Shown in pieces: positions 8,675 through 16,521 of a stretch of DNA of 64,000 nt. Every line of letters starts with the position of its first letter. The stretch's first letter is position 1. The notes under the pieces were generated by a model. It had not been told where the DNA came from, did not search any database, and saw only the letters and a list, made by a program, of their open reading frames with translations. The translations under genes were made by a program, and so were the position numbers. Where the stretch lies: assembly GCA_902619615.1 (NCBI GenBank), contig CACNFD010000011.1:1-64000 (forward strand), given 5' to 3'. This DNA is from an uncultured SAR116 cluster alpha proteobacterium. GTDB taxonomy: Bacteria; Pseudomonadota; Alphaproteobacteria; Puniceispirillales; Marisalimonadaceae.

Positions 8675-9823
8675 ATGAAAATAGAACCTTTTAATATATC
8701 TTATCCCAAGCAAATAATATTGGAAATCAAAGAAAAAGTTGAAATGTTTCCATGGCATGAAATGCCAAAAGAAGGCGGATGGTCTTTTGGAACAAATATA
8801 GATTACATGAAGAATTTAGCTGATTATTGGACTAAGAAATATGACTGGGAATCTCAAGAGCTCAGATTAAATCAACAGTCTAATTATAAAACAAAAGTAG
8901 ATGATATTGATATTCATTTCATTTTTAAAAAATCTTCTTCCCCAAAGGCTATTCCGTTAATTTTAATTCATGGATGGCCCGGCTCAATAGTTGAATTTCT
9001 GGATATTATTGAACCACTTTGTGAACCAGAAAAATATGGAAATAAAGACGAAATTTGCTTTGATATTATCGCTCCCTCTATTCCTGGTTTTGCATTTTCA
9101 GGTAAACCAGCTAATCCAATTGGACCAAGAAAAATTGCTGAGATTTTTAATAAGCTTATGACCAAAAATCTTGGTTATGAAAGATATGTTGCTCAAGGAG
9201 GTGATTGGGGTAGCGCAATCTCTACATGGCTTGGTTTTGATCACTCAAAAAATTGTAAAGCTATTCATATTAATATGCTTCCCGCAAGACATATAGATGG
9301 ACCAAAAACAGAGGAAGAAAAAAGTTGGGATAAGCAATTTAATATAGATTATTTCTCTCAAAGTGGATATTTTGCAATACAAAGCACAAAACCTCAAACA
9401 CTTAGTTACGCCATGATGGAGAGCCCTGTAGGTGTGGCTGCTTGGATAGTAGAAAAATTTTACCATTGGTCTGATTTAAAAGATGGAAGTCTAGATTTGA
9501 CATACCAAAAAGACGATTTATTGACTAATATTATGATCTATATCCTAACTAAATCATTCAATACATCATCTTGGATTTATTATGGTAGAGTCAAAGAAGG
9601 AGGACGAATACTCTCTAAGGAAGGAAGAATGGTAGAGGTTCCAACTGGATGTGCTGTTTATCCAAAAGAGTTTTTAACATGGCCTCCTAAGTCGTATGTA
9701 GAAAGGCTTTTTAATCTAGTGCATTGGACTGAAATGAAAAAAGGTGGACACTTTGCAGCTCTTGAGCAACCCTCTTCTCTAATAAAAGACATTCAAGATT
9801 TTTTCAAAAAAGTCGCCATATAA
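8675..9823 (+). CDS. Epoxide hydrolase family alpha/beta-hydrolase with EHN domain
   Basis: A 382-residue protein with the N-terminal epoxide-hydrolase domain (about 1-105, WSFGTNIDYMKNLADYW) followed by an alpha/beta-hydrolase fold. The oxyanion motif HGWPGS starts at H99, the predicted nucleophile is D177 in GGDWGS, and the catalytic histidine is H359 in GGHFAALEQP, matching microsomal-type epoxide hydrolases that open epoxides to diols through an aspartyl ester. The Asp in place of Ser at the nucleophile elbow separates it from esterases. It stands alone on its strand with a weak ribosome-binding site. The natural substrate is unknown. Confidence 0.93.
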   Translation: MKIEPFNISYPKQIILEIKEKVEMFPWHEMPKEGGWSFGTNIDYMKNLADYWTKKYDWESQELRLNQQSNYKTKVDDIDIHFIFKKSSSPKAIPLILIHGWPGSIVEFLDIIEPLCEPEKYGNKDEICFDIIAPSIPGFAFSGKPANPIGPRKIAEIFNKLMTKNLGYERYVAQGGDWGSAISTWLGFDHSKNCKAIHINMLPARHIDGPKTEEEKSWDKQFNIDYFSQSGYFAIQSTKPQTLSYAMMESPVGVAAWIVEKFYHWSDLKDGSLDLTYQKDDLLTNIMIYILTKSFNTSSWIYYGRVKEGGRILSKEGRMVEVPTGCAVYPKEFLTWPPKSYVERLFNLVHWTEMKKGGHFAALEQPSSLIKDIQDFFKKVAI

Positions 9824-9942
9824 AATTAATTTATCAATTGAATTTTATTTATTAGTAAATAGCATAGTAGCTTAAATATATGATGTTGTAGACATGTGTG
9901 TTTTGTATTGTGTGTAGTGTTAGATATTCAAATTCTAAATGG

Positions 9943-10192
9943 ATGCACGTAGGTCAACAATTTATGACCGATAATTTTGACCCCAAAACATTAATATGGA
10001 CTTTTAGAATTTAAAACTTTTCATTTAACTCCTGGTAAGGGATTAGGCATTTTTACTTTGGATAACCAAGAAAACTTGAAAAAGCATTTATCTGACATAA
10101 AAAACTTCAACAAAGATTACGAAGATAGATTTTCTTGTAAAGTCACTGTAAACACAGGAATTATTAATCTTGGTTTATACTATAAAGCCTAG
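9943..10192 (+). pseudogene. Frameshifted small-protein remnant (possible DUF3303-like fragment)
   Basis: Two overlapping frames read like one protein. Frame one from ATG 9943 gives MHVGQQFMTDNFDPKTLIWTF and then a stop at 10012; frame two, open from 9995 to the stop at 10190, gives FKTFHLTPGKGLGIFTLD, a helix (NQENLKKHLSDIKNF) and CKVTVNTGIINLGLYYK. The order strand (LIWTF), turn with Pro-Gly, strand (GIFTLD), helix, strand fits a dimeric alpha/beta-barrel protein such as DUF3303, but that assignment is tentative. The frame change near 9995-10014 and the lack of an upstream start mark it as decayed. Confidence 0.45.
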
Positions 10193-10306
10193 AATAACAT
10201 TCAAGTTATTATTAAGTTAACTCATAATGCTAATAAATATAGGATTCATTTCTATTGAAAAATTAAAAGAAGTAAGGATAAATATATAAAATTTTAATAA
10301 ACAAGA

Positions 10307-10379
10307 TGTAGACTAAAAAATTATTATTATATAAAATCTTACTAAATCAGATGATTAAGTTGAAATAATGAGGAGGTTG
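10307..10379 (+). repeat. Dispersed repeat, copy 2
   Basis: Same orientation as the copy at 6925-7010: TGTAGACTAA, then TATAAAATCTTACTAAATCAG, ATGATTAA and AATGAGGAGGTT. Just downstream GGAGGTTGCCTCC forms a 5-bp hairpin, followed by CCTCCGCCAT, which also occurs near 2255. It is non-coding. Confidence 0.65.
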
Positions 10380-10403
10380 CCTCCGCCATAAATTCAAAAT
10401 TCT

Positions 10404-10808
10404 TTAAAATTTATTACAACTACCACGACTACCAACTGGTCCTTCAAGAATTTCACCTGCGCCCATCATTGCAGATGAGTATAAATATTCTTTACTTTCA
10501 TAATTAATTGATAATGTGAGCATGTATCCACCATAGTAATCTTTATTAATATAATGAGATACCAATATCACACTTCCATTAGGTTTAGTTCTCTTACTAA
10601 TTATTTTATAGTTTCTTCTGAATTTTCCTGACACATAAATTATTTCTTTGTTATTTAATTTTATCTTAAAATTTTCTTTTATTCCCTGATCTTTATAGGA
10701 ATAAATATTATTAAGCAAATCAATGCCCAAACCAACTTTAGAAGAGCAATTAAACACATCTCTTTCTTCACTAAATATAGGATTTGAAAAAATTATTAAA
10801 ATAATCAA
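10404..10808 (-). CDS. Secreted hypothetical protein, start region probably frameshifted
   Basis: A protein of about 134 residues that I do not recognise. It starts with a hydrophobic stretch ending SNPIFSEE, typical of a signal peptide cleavage site, so it is probably periplasmic; two cysteines (CSSKVG near 21 and the C-terminal GSCNKF) could form a disulfide. In frame there is only a TTG start at 10808. An ATG at 10822 would read into this frame as MKNILLIILIIFSNPIFS if the A4 run at 10816-10819 had one more base, so the gene has either lost its start by a 1-base deletion or carries a sequence error. It stands alone. Confidence 0.5.
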   Translation of the reverse strand: MIILIIFSNPIFSEERDVFNCSSKVGLGIDLLNNIYSYKDQGIKENFKIKLNNKEIIYVSGKFRRNYKIISKRTKPNGSVILVSHYINKDYYGGYMLTLSINYESKEYLYSSAMMGAGEILEGPVGSRGSCNKF

Positions 10809-11011
10809 AAGGATATTTTCATATAAATTTCATTGTTTAATAAGACTCAATAATTTAAGTTTATCATATGTCATATAAACAAAAAAGAGTTCTAATTTGG
10901 TGTGCTATATTGTTTTGAGGATTATTTATTTTAAGAGATTATATTTAAAATCATAAGCAATTCGTTGGTTAATCTCGAAAAATATATTTATTAATTCACT
11001 GCAAGATTTAT

Positions 11012-11236
11012 CTATTTGTTGTTTTCCATTACCTTAAGTAATTGTAATTCTTTTCCTTCTATTTCTCTTAATTTAAGTTCATTGCCATGTGGGTCCATAT
11101 TTTCATATTTTGTAAGACACTCACGAGCTGTAATATCTTTCCATATTTCCTTTTTACCATTTGGGTATAATATCTCATAAACACGTTTTGTCTTATCCCA
11201 CGACTTAGGGCGACCTTCATTCATTTCATGTTTCAT
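11012..11236 (-). CDS. Small hypothetical protein
   Basis: A 74-residue charged, soluble protein that I do not recognise. It contains a short beta-rich section (KRVYEILYPNGKKEIWKDI) followed by a helix (TARECLTKYENM) and a C-terminal helix. The first beta section with YPNGK looks like a small beta-hairpin domain. It lies 25 bases downstream of the neighbouring secreted protein on the same strand, so co-transcription is likely. Composition and spacing favour a real gene, but nothing shows a function. Confidence 0.5.
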   Translation of the reverse strand: MKHEMNEGRPKSWDKTKRVYEILYPNGKKEIWKDITARECLTKYENMDPHGNELKLREIEGKELQLLKVMENNK

Positions 11237-11261
11237 TCATCAACCTTATTTTGAATAAGTT

Positions 11262-11702
11262 TTATTTCAAATTACAATAATAATTTTTGGCCATATAATC
11301 TCTTTTAAAAGGAACTCCTGTTACAAATTCTTTCCAAAGATGCTGATTTTTTTCAGCCCACTCATTAAAGCCCATAATTAGTATATTTTCACTTTCAACT
11401 TGTTCATTAGCATACCAAGATGATAAATCTATTAAAATATTTTTTGATTCATTATTAGCATTTTTATAATACCACTTTAATGATTGACACAAGTTATAGC
11501 CAGTATTAACTACTCCAATTAACGTAGTTCTACATAACATCGCTTTAATTTGATCAGATTGAGAAAGTTTTTCAAAGTTAAAATTCACGTCCTGATATGG
11601 TTTACATTGATAATAAAGCGAACCAATTTCTAGCGTTCTAACATTTGCTTTTGTATTAAAACTAATGCAAATAAAGAAAATTAAAATCAAAAATTTTTTC
11701 AT
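11262..11702 (-). CDS. Secreted Cys-containing protein, possibly Rap1a/Tai-like
   Basis: A 146-residue protein with a clear Sec signal peptide (MKKFLILIFFICISFNTKA, cleavage at about residue 19). The mature region has LYYQCKPY, then MLCRTTLIGVVNTGYNLC, a helical FNEWAEKNQHLWKEF segment and a final YYC near the C-terminus. This spacing of cysteines around a C..Y/T..GV..G core and an N-terminal-capped helix recalls the Rap1a/Tai domain, a family that includes type VI amidase immunity proteins and many uncharacterised periplasmic proteins. No type VI genes are nearby, so an immunity role is not supported. I took the internal ATG at 11702; the frame extends to 11714 without a better site. Confidence 0.6.
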   Translation of the reverse strand: MKKFLILIFFICISFNTKANVRTLEIGSLYYQCKPYQDVNFNFEKLSQSDQIKAMLCRTTLIGVVNTGYNLCQSLKWYYKNANNESKNILIDLSSWYANEQVESENILIMGFNEWAEKNQHLWKEFVTGVPFKRDYMAKNYYCNLK

Positions 11703-11730
11703 GTTAAGCCTCACAAAGTTTTTGATTGAT

Positions 11731-12690
11731 TTATGTTTTTGACAAAATTTCTTCTACTAATTTTTGTACTCTGAATGCCTCATCTATTGTCGCTAAATTA
11801 TTTGGCTTATTATTTATTTTAAGTTCTAAATGATCAAGTTGTGCCTTTAAGCTCACAGCTCGTGGATCATTGGGTTCTTCCCTTAGAGGAATAAAGTTGT
11901 CGCCCATTGATACTGAATCTTTATAAAATTCTGCTACTTTTCTACTTTTTTTTGAGCCTTTAATGGTAAATTCCTGCCGATCAGGTTGAACTCCACCAAC
12001 ACTTGCTAATATGTTTACTGGCAAACCATCCTTATTTTCAAGTTTAGCTAGTACAGCTGTTTCACATAAAAGTGGATCTGCTGGATAAGAAGTGTGGGCC
12101 CACATTACTTTAAGAGGCCCTACTACACGTTCAGTAAAAAAAAGAAAATGAGATATTACCTCTCTTGTCATACCACCTTCTTTTTTGAATCTTAGCCAAT
12201 CGGCTTCTTTTTGCCACTGACGTGGCCAAGAAGAATATGTAACTATAATGTCAACACCAAGCATTTCGCCCATCTCACCATTATTTTTGCTATCCAACAA
12301 ATCTTTCAAAGCTATACCTGCTGCTTGTGTGAAATTAACAGCTATAGGAACATCATAATTTTGAAGTTTTTCTATAAAGTTTTTGCTATCTTGAATATTT
12401 ACACCAAAAGGTTTTTCCAGAAAAAGGGTTTTACCCATCTCTACTGTTTTCAAAGCATATGTCTCTCTTACTGAAGGAGGACAAGCTAAATAAACCAAAT
12501 CAGCCATTTCTATAGCTTCATCAGCATTTTTCATAATTTTAGCTTCACTATCTTGTTTTTTAGCTTTTTCACAAGAAGCGGGGTTAGGGTCCCATAAATA
12601 AATAGGATTAAATTCTTGATGTTTTCTCATATGTTGAAGCATTCGAGTTCCCATTATACCTAACCCAATAATAGCAACATTTGTAGTCAT
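11731..12690 (-). CDS. Gfo/Idh/MocA-family NAD(P)-dependent oxidoreductase
   Basis: A 319-residue two-domain dehydrogenase. The N-terminal Rossmann fold begins VAIIGLGIMGTRML (GxGxxG), followed by the family's DADLVYLACPPSVR-like segment and the EKPFGVN motif (about residue 93), whose lysine is catalytic in Gfo/Idh/MocA enzymes. The C-terminal alpha/beta domain starts at about 125. Members oxidise or reduce sugars, inositols or related polyols; the substrate is unknown. It is soluble and cytoplasmic. The gene is divergent from the AhpD-like gene across an 82-base spacer that must hold both promoters. Confidence 0.9.
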   Translation of the reverse strand: MTTNVAIIGLGIMGTRMLQHMRKHQEFNPIYLWDPNPASCEKAKKQDSEAKIMKNADEAIEMADLVYLACPPSVRETYALKTVEMGKTLFLEKPFGVNIQDSKNFIEKLQNYDVPIAVNFTQAAGIALKDLLDSKNNGEMGEMLGVDIIVTYSSWPRQWQKEADWLRFKKEGGMTREVISHFLFFTERVVGPLKVMWAHTSYPADPLLCETAVLAKLENKDGLPVNILASVGGVQPDRQEFTIKGSKKSRKVAEFYKDSVSMGDNFIPLREEPNDPRAVSLKAQLDHLELKINNKPNNLATIDEAFRVQKLVEEILSKT

Positions 12691-12772
12691 TTTATTCCTA
12701 TTAAATTTTAAATTAAATCGATATTAATCTATCGTAATCTACAATTGAATTTTTTTAAAGAAAGGTCAACTT

Positions 12773-13180
12773 ATGTCCACTATAACACCATCTCAGGATC
12801 CGGAAACAAACCCTAGAATTAAAGCTGTTTTTGACGATATTCGTGCCACACGTAAAAGTGATTTTATAAATAATTTATGGTATTATCTTGCATTTGATAC
12901 TGAATTACTTGAAGCTACTTGGCGTGACGTTAAGGAAATAATGGCAAAACCAAGTCATCTTGATCCTTTAACAAAAGAACTAATCTATGCAGCTGTTTCT
13001 ATCGCTAATAGCTGTGAGTATTGTATACATTCTCACACTGCTGCAGCAAGATCGAAAGGTATGACTGATAAACAATATGCTGAGTTCTTATCAATCGTAT
13101 CGCTTGCAGGAAGAACAAACCATTTACTAAATGGACTAAAAGTACCTGTAGATAAAGAATTTAATCATGAGAGTAAGTGA
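12773..13180 (+). CDS. AhpD/carboxymuconolactone decarboxylase-family protein
   Basis: A 135-residue all-helical protein with the redox motif C81-E-Y-C84 followed by H88, matching the CxxCxxxH signature of AhpD-like alkylhydroperoxidases (peroxide reduction by a thiol pair with a proton-relay histidine). The CMD fold spans about 35-120. Carboxymuconolactone decarboxylases proper lack this cysteine pair, so a peroxidase or disulfide reductase role is more likely. An AAAGG ribosome-binding site precedes the ATG. The next gene, RidA-like, follows after 35 bases on the same strand, suggesting a small stress or clean-up operon. Confidence 0.88.
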   Translation: MSTITPSQDPETNPRIKAVFDDIRATRKSDFINNLWYYLAFDTELLEATWRDVKEIMAKPSHLDPLTKELIYAAVSIANSCEYCIHSHTAAARSKGMTDKQYAEFLSIVSLAGRTNHLLNGLKVPVDKEFNHESK

Positions 13181-13215
13181 TTAATTATTATGCTCCAAAA
13201 TGAAAGGTTTTCAAA

Positions 13216-13611
13216 ATGATTACACGTTATACCAGTCCTAAGGTAAAAGAACCGGCACCTAAACTGTGGTCAAACTGTATAGTGTGCGACGGTATTGCAT
13301 ATATCGCCGGTTTGACGTCGCGAAACGATGATGGAGTAACAATTGATGGGAAAGATGAATATGAACAAACTAAAATTATTTTCCAGAAACATAAAGCTTT
13401 GATTGAGGCAGCGGGAGGCAAGATGGCGGACTTTACCAAACTGACAATTTTTGTTACTCGGATTGAAAACAACAAACAGGTCTGGAAGGCAAGATCAGAA
13501 TTTTTTAGAGGTAATTTTCCAGCATGTTCATTAGTAGAAGTTTCAAAACTAGCAACACCTGATATATATGTAGAAATTGAAGGTATCGCCCATATTGGAA
13601 AAGGAAAATGA
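13216..13611 (+). CDS. RidA/YjgF-family protein lacking the catalytic Arg
   Basis: A 131-residue trimeric-barrel family protein with the usual opening YTSPKV, central D...QT..IF..H..LIEAAGGKMADF.KLTIFVT and C-terminal VEIEGIAHIG. In archetypal RidA enzymes an Arg (R105 in the PAR-S/T segment) binds the carboxylate of 2-aminoacrylate; here that segment reads FPACSLVEV, with Cys104 in its place. It is therefore probably not a classical enamine/imine deaminase but one of the Rid subfamilies without that Arg, often found beside catabolic genes. It follows the AhpD-like gene and is likely co-transcribed. Confidence 0.88.
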   Translation: MITRYTSPKVKEPAPKLWSNCIVCDGIAYIAGLTSRNDDGVTIDGKDEYEQTKIIFQKHKALIEAAGGKMADFTKLTIFVTRIENNKQVWKARSEFFRGNFPACSLVEVSKLATPDIYVEIEGIAHIGKGK

Positions 13612-13658
13612 TACAATAAAATTTTGAGTAACCTGGTTAAAAATGATAATTTAAAAAA

Positions 13659-14255
13659 ATGAAAATTTACTTCGTAATATTCTTATCTTTTACATTGTTT
13701 GCATGCAAGGCTAATGAAAATATATCGTCAATATCAGATAGAGTTACAAATGCTTCAAATAAGATTGTCAGTATAGTTAAATCAGAAAAAACAAAAAAAT
13801 CTTTAAGAAATCAAAATTTAAAAAAAAGCAAAATAAACTCTAACTTAAATATTCATCTAATTAAATTTGTTGAATGGGAATGTGGAACTTTTTTTCTTTT
13901 AAAACCAGTTTTGAATGTTGGATATTTTCCAAATTATAAATCCGGTGATATTTCTGTAGGTGCATTAACCCTGGAAGCAAATGAAGAAATGTTTCCAGCA
14001 TTTCATGAAGTAAATGGCATTGATAATACATTTATGTGGGGTGGTGATAAGTTAAATGATTACAAGATAGTTATAAAACCTGATAATACCGCTTATTATT
14101 ATGATTTTAGCAATGCAAAAAGAGACGAAATAAGAGAATCACAACAAACTCTCAAGTGCAATAAAAAAACTTTTAATTTAGAAAAAGAAGAATTTCAAAA
14201 CTACACAAATAGTTTTAAAAATATTTTTAAAAAATATGGCTTTAATTTTGATTAA
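13659..14255 (+). CDS. Putative lipoprotein of unknown function
   Basis: A 198-residue protein starting MKIYFVIFLSFTLFACKANE, a signal sequence ending in a good lipobox (LFAC, lipidated Cys16). A basic, low-complexity linker (about 38-65, many Lys/Asn/Ser) follows, then a compact domain with FVEWECGTFFLLKPVLNVG and DNTAYYYDFSNA. Two Cys in the mature domain (in WECGTFF and LKCNKKTF) could pair. It is expected in the periplasm, anchored to a membrane. I do not recognise the domain. It is followed by an alpha/beta hydrolase gene after 33 bases. Confidence 0.7.
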   Translation: MKIYFVIFLSFTLFACKANENISSISDRVTNASNKIVSIVKSEKTKKSLRNQNLKKSKINSNLNIHLIKFVEWECGTFFLLKPVLNVGYFPNYKSGDISVGALTLEANEEMFPAFHEVNGIDNTFMWGGDKLNDYKIVIKPDNTAYYYDFSNAKRDEIRESQQTLKCNKKTFNLEKEEFQNYTNSFKNIFKKYGFNFD

Positions 14256-14288
14256 ATTTTTATTGATAAATTTTAGTAAAGAAATTAA

Positions 14289-15098
14289 ATGACAAGCTTA
14301 AAAACATTAATAATTTATGCCATATGTTTTTATTTAGTTATCATTTTGATAATGTTTATTTTTCAAAGATCTCTATTATATCTTCCTTCTAAGGAAAAAA
14401 TAGATCAATCTTATTACGCTGAAACAGGATTAAAAAAAATTGAATTTATAACTTCTGATGGATACGTACTTAAGTCTTTATTTAAGAGACCATCTAGCAA
14501 TGAAAAAAGTATCATAATGGTATTTCATGGTAATGCAGGTCATGTTGGACACAGAGTTGAAAAATTCAGACCATTTCTAGAAGAAGGATATGGATTATTT
14601 TTAGTTGAGTATCGAGGTTATGGTGAAAATTCTGGAAAACCATCAGAGAATGGTTTTTATAAAGATGGACAAGCAGCTATAAATTTCTTATCTGAACAAA
14701 ACATACCTAAAAATAAAACTATTTTATATGGAGAGTCTTTAGGATGTGGCTTGGCTGTAAAATTTTCAACACAATACACATTTGAAGCAACAATACTAGA
14801 AGCTCCATACACATCAATTGCTGATGTTGCATCTCGTCATTATTGGTATCTTCCTGCTAAATTACTTGTATTAGATCGGTTTGATATAATCAGTATAATA
14901 AAAAATATTAAATCTCCATTACTAGTTATTCATGGTGAAAAGGATAATGTAATTAGTATCAATTTTGGGAAAAAAGTTTTTAAATCTGCACCAGAAACCA
15001 AAAAAGCTATATTTGTAAGTGATGCAGGTCATAACAATCTCTATGAATTTAAAATTTACGATAAAATTAAGCATTTTTTAAAAGAATTGAATAAATAA
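14289..15098 (+). CDS. Membrane-anchored alpha/beta hydrolase (ABHD13/17-like)
   Basis: A 269-residue serine hydrolase with one N-terminal membrane helix (about 7-27) and a globular domain. The oxyanion loop FHGNAGH starts near 79, the nucleophile is S150 in YGESLGCG, and the remaining triad residues are D219 (HGEKDNVI) and H248 (DAGHNN). This arrangement is typical of the BEM46/ABHD13/ABHD17-like family found in many proteobacteria, with esterase or thioesterase activity but unknown bacterial substrates. The anchor suggests action at the inner membrane. It probably forms a short transcription unit with the preceding lipoprotein gene. Confidence 0.88.
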   Translation: MTSLKTLIIYAICFYLVIILIMFIFQRSLLYLPSKEKIDQSYYAETGLKKIEFITSDGYVLKSLFKRPSSNEKSIIMVFHGNAGHVGHRVEKFRPFLEEGYGLFLVEYRGYGENSGKPSENGFYKDGQAAINFLSEQNIPKNKTILYGESLGCGLAVKFSTQYTFEATILEAPYTSIADVASRHYWYLPAKLLVLDRFDIISIIKNIKSPLLVIHGEKDNVISINFGKKVFKSAPETKKAIFVSDAGHNNLYEFKIYDKIKHFLKELNK

Positions 15099-15174
15099 GA
15101 TTATTGACTTTATTTTTCAAATTCAAATATCTAATCTTAAATTATAAGAAATTCTAGATTTGAAAGGTTATAAA

Positions 15175-15459
15175 ATGTCATTTTTTACAGTATCCCATTG
15201 GGAAGCAAAAACTTGGAACAAAGAAGATGAAGCAAAAGCAACAGAAAAATATGTCCCTATGATATTATCACTAGGCGCGAATTCAGTAAAAATGTGTAAG
15301 ACTGAAGAGTTAAAATTTATGGTTATAACAGAATGGCCAAATGGAGCAGTAGCAAAAGAAGCTGCAGAAAAAATTGCAAGTGTTAGAGAACAAGCTTCTG
15401 AAGAATTTGATAATGTTATGATTAGCAGTCATGCTGGCGAAACATTTGCATCAGGATAA
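15175..15459 (+). CDS. Small alpha/beta-barrel-like protein of unknown function
   Basis: A 94-residue soluble protein that I do not recognise by name. The pattern strand (FFTVSHWEAK), helix (EDEAKATEKYVPMILSLG), strand (SVKMCKTEELKFMVITEW) and helix (AVAKEAAEKIASVREQASEEF) resembles a ferredoxin-like dimeric alpha/beta barrel, as in antibiotic-biosynthesis monooxygenase-like proteins. The ATG at 15175 has AAAGG 6-10 bases upstream; a TTG at 15160 would add five residues. The next gene is another small protein of similar fold and the same strand, so they may be a pair. Confidence 0.7.
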   Translation: MSFFTVSHWEAKTWNKEDEAKATEKYVPMILSLGANSVKMCKTEELKFMVITEWPNGAVAKEAAEKIASVREQASEEFDNVMISSHAGETFASG

Positions 15460-15518
15460 AATAAAAAAATTTAATTTTATTAAAATATTAAATCTTTATT
15501 AGAGGAAACTTTACAAAT

Positions 15519-15851
15519 ATGACTGATGCAAAATTAATTAGTTATACCTTTAATGATTTTTCTACTGAAATTGAAATGGAGTCTTTTCTTCACCTTATGG
15601 AAAAACATGGAGATGAATTCTACAAGAAATTAAAAAAACATGGATTAATTCGCTGGAGGGTTAACCAAATATGGAATAAAGCTGGAGGGTTTGCATTATC
15701 CTCAATTTTTGAATATAAGGACCAAGAAGCTTTTGAAAAAAGCATTGAAGAAATAAAAAAGTTTGAAAAAGAGCACGAAAATTATTTTAATAAAGTCAAT
15801 ATGAAAAGAACCTCTAGTAGATCAATCAATATGCTTGATTTTAATTATTAA
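15519..15851 (+). CDS. Small hypothetical protein, ABM-like
   Basis: A 110-residue soluble protein. It has a long helix (EMESFLHLMEKHGDEFYKKLKKHG), a strand region (IRWRVNQIWNKAGGFALSSIFEYKD) and a second helix (EAFEKSIEEIKKFEKEHENYF), again compatible with a ferredoxin-like alpha/beta barrel. No catalytic motif can be identified. A GAGGAAAC ribosome-binding site precedes the ATG. It follows a similar-sized protein by 59 bases and precedes a rhodanese gene; function unknown. Confidence 0.65.
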   Translation: MTDAKLISYTFNDFSTEIEMESFLHLMEKHGDEFYKKLKKHGLIRWRVNQIWNKAGGFALSSIFEYKDQEAFEKSIEEIKKFEKEHENYFNKVNMKRTSSRSINMLDFNY

Positions 15852-15897
15852 TTGGTTGTGTTAGTTAAGTATTATTTATTATGGAAAGTCAAGAAGG

Positions 15898-16305
15898 ATG
15901 TTAATTAGAATTTGCTTAAGTTATATCTTTTTTTTGTTAACTATCAAAACTGCATTTGCTGAAATTGTAAATGTTAATAATGAACAAATTAAAGAATTAT
16001 CTAAAAAAAATATTCCAATTGTAGATATAAGAAGAAGTTCTGAATGGGATCAAACTGGAGTTGTTCCTAACAGTATTTTGTTAACTTTTTTTGATAAAAA
16101 GGGAAATTATAATTTAGATGAGTGGTATAGCCAATTACGTTTAAAAATAAATGAAGGGGAACCTATTATTTTAATTTGCCGAACAGGCAGAAGAACTAAG
16201 ATAATTGCTGAGATGATGGATAAAAAATTTGATAATGTTATATATAACGCAAAAGGTGGAATCACCTCGTGGATTGATGAAAAACTAAAAACTGTTAAAC
16301 CTTGA
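15898..16305 (+). CDS. Periplasmic rhodanese-domain protein
   Basis: A 135-residue protein with a signal peptide (about 1-21, cleavage after AFA) and one rhodanese domain. Key features are VDIRRSSEWDQTGVVPNS (the CH2A-like region) and the active-site loop with C94 in ICRTGRRT, followed by GGITSWI near the C-terminus. The loop is six residues after the Cys, the size seen in sulfurtransferases that act on sulfane sulfur. Its export suggests a periplasmic sulfur-transfer or thiol role. Start: the ATG at 15898 with GGAAAG about 9 bases upstream. It is convergent with the DUF2905 gene. Confidence 0.85.
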   Translation: MLIRICLSYIFFLLTIKTAFAEIVNVNNEQIKELSKKNIPIVDIRRSSEWDQTGVVPNSILLTFFDKKGNYNLDEWYSQLRLKINEGEPIILICRTGRRTKIIAEMMDKKFDNVIYNAKGGITSWIDEKLKTVKP

Positions 16306-16321
16306 TATTAGGTTATCCTAA

Positions 16322-16519
16322 TTATTTAAACAGATTAAAAATTATTGTTAAAATAATACTAATTATTAAGCAGGTCATCACAGGAAAGAAAAAAGTAGAA
16401 TTACCAGTTTTAAATAATATATCACCTGGTAGTTGTCCTAAACCAAGTTTTTTGATGTAAGGATATAATAGACCTATTATTAATAAAATTATTCCAATTA
16501 TAATTAAAATTTTTTGCAT
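16322..16519 (-). CDS. DUF2905-family small membrane protein
   Basis: A 65-residue protein with two transmembrane helices (about 2-20 and 43-63) separated by the conserved hydrophilic loop KLGLGQLPGDILF, the hallmark of DUF2905. Its function is unknown. The start at 16519 lies 2 bases after the stop of the gene before it; an upstream in-frame start would overlap that gene and add a non-family extension. The last gene of a short minus-strand unit. High confidence in family, none in function. Confidence 0.85.
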   Translation of the reverse strand: MQKILIIIGIILLIIGLLYPYIKKLGLGQLPGDILFKTGNSTFFFPVMTCLIISIILTIIFNLFK

Positions 16520-16521
16520 GT

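Larger units (their letters stand above)
9824..10403. other. Intergenic stretch holding a decayed gene and repeat copy 2
   Basis: These 580 bases have no intact gene. They contain the frameshifted remnant at 9943-10192, a GT-rich patch (about 9895-9922, repeated TGTGTG/TGTGTAG), and the second copy of the dispersed repeat ending in a GGAGG-TTG-CCTCC hairpin and CCTCCGCCAT (10372-10390). Confidence 0.6.

Noticed and set aside
9895-9922. GT-rich patch with repeated TGTGTG as a possible regulatory or recombination site
   Set aside because: It is short and imperfect, with no second copy in the window; nothing ties it to a function.
13227-13616. 129-codon minus-strand frame opposite the RidA-like gene
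   Set aside because: The plus-strand gene has clear family similarity, and the minus translation has no recognisable features.
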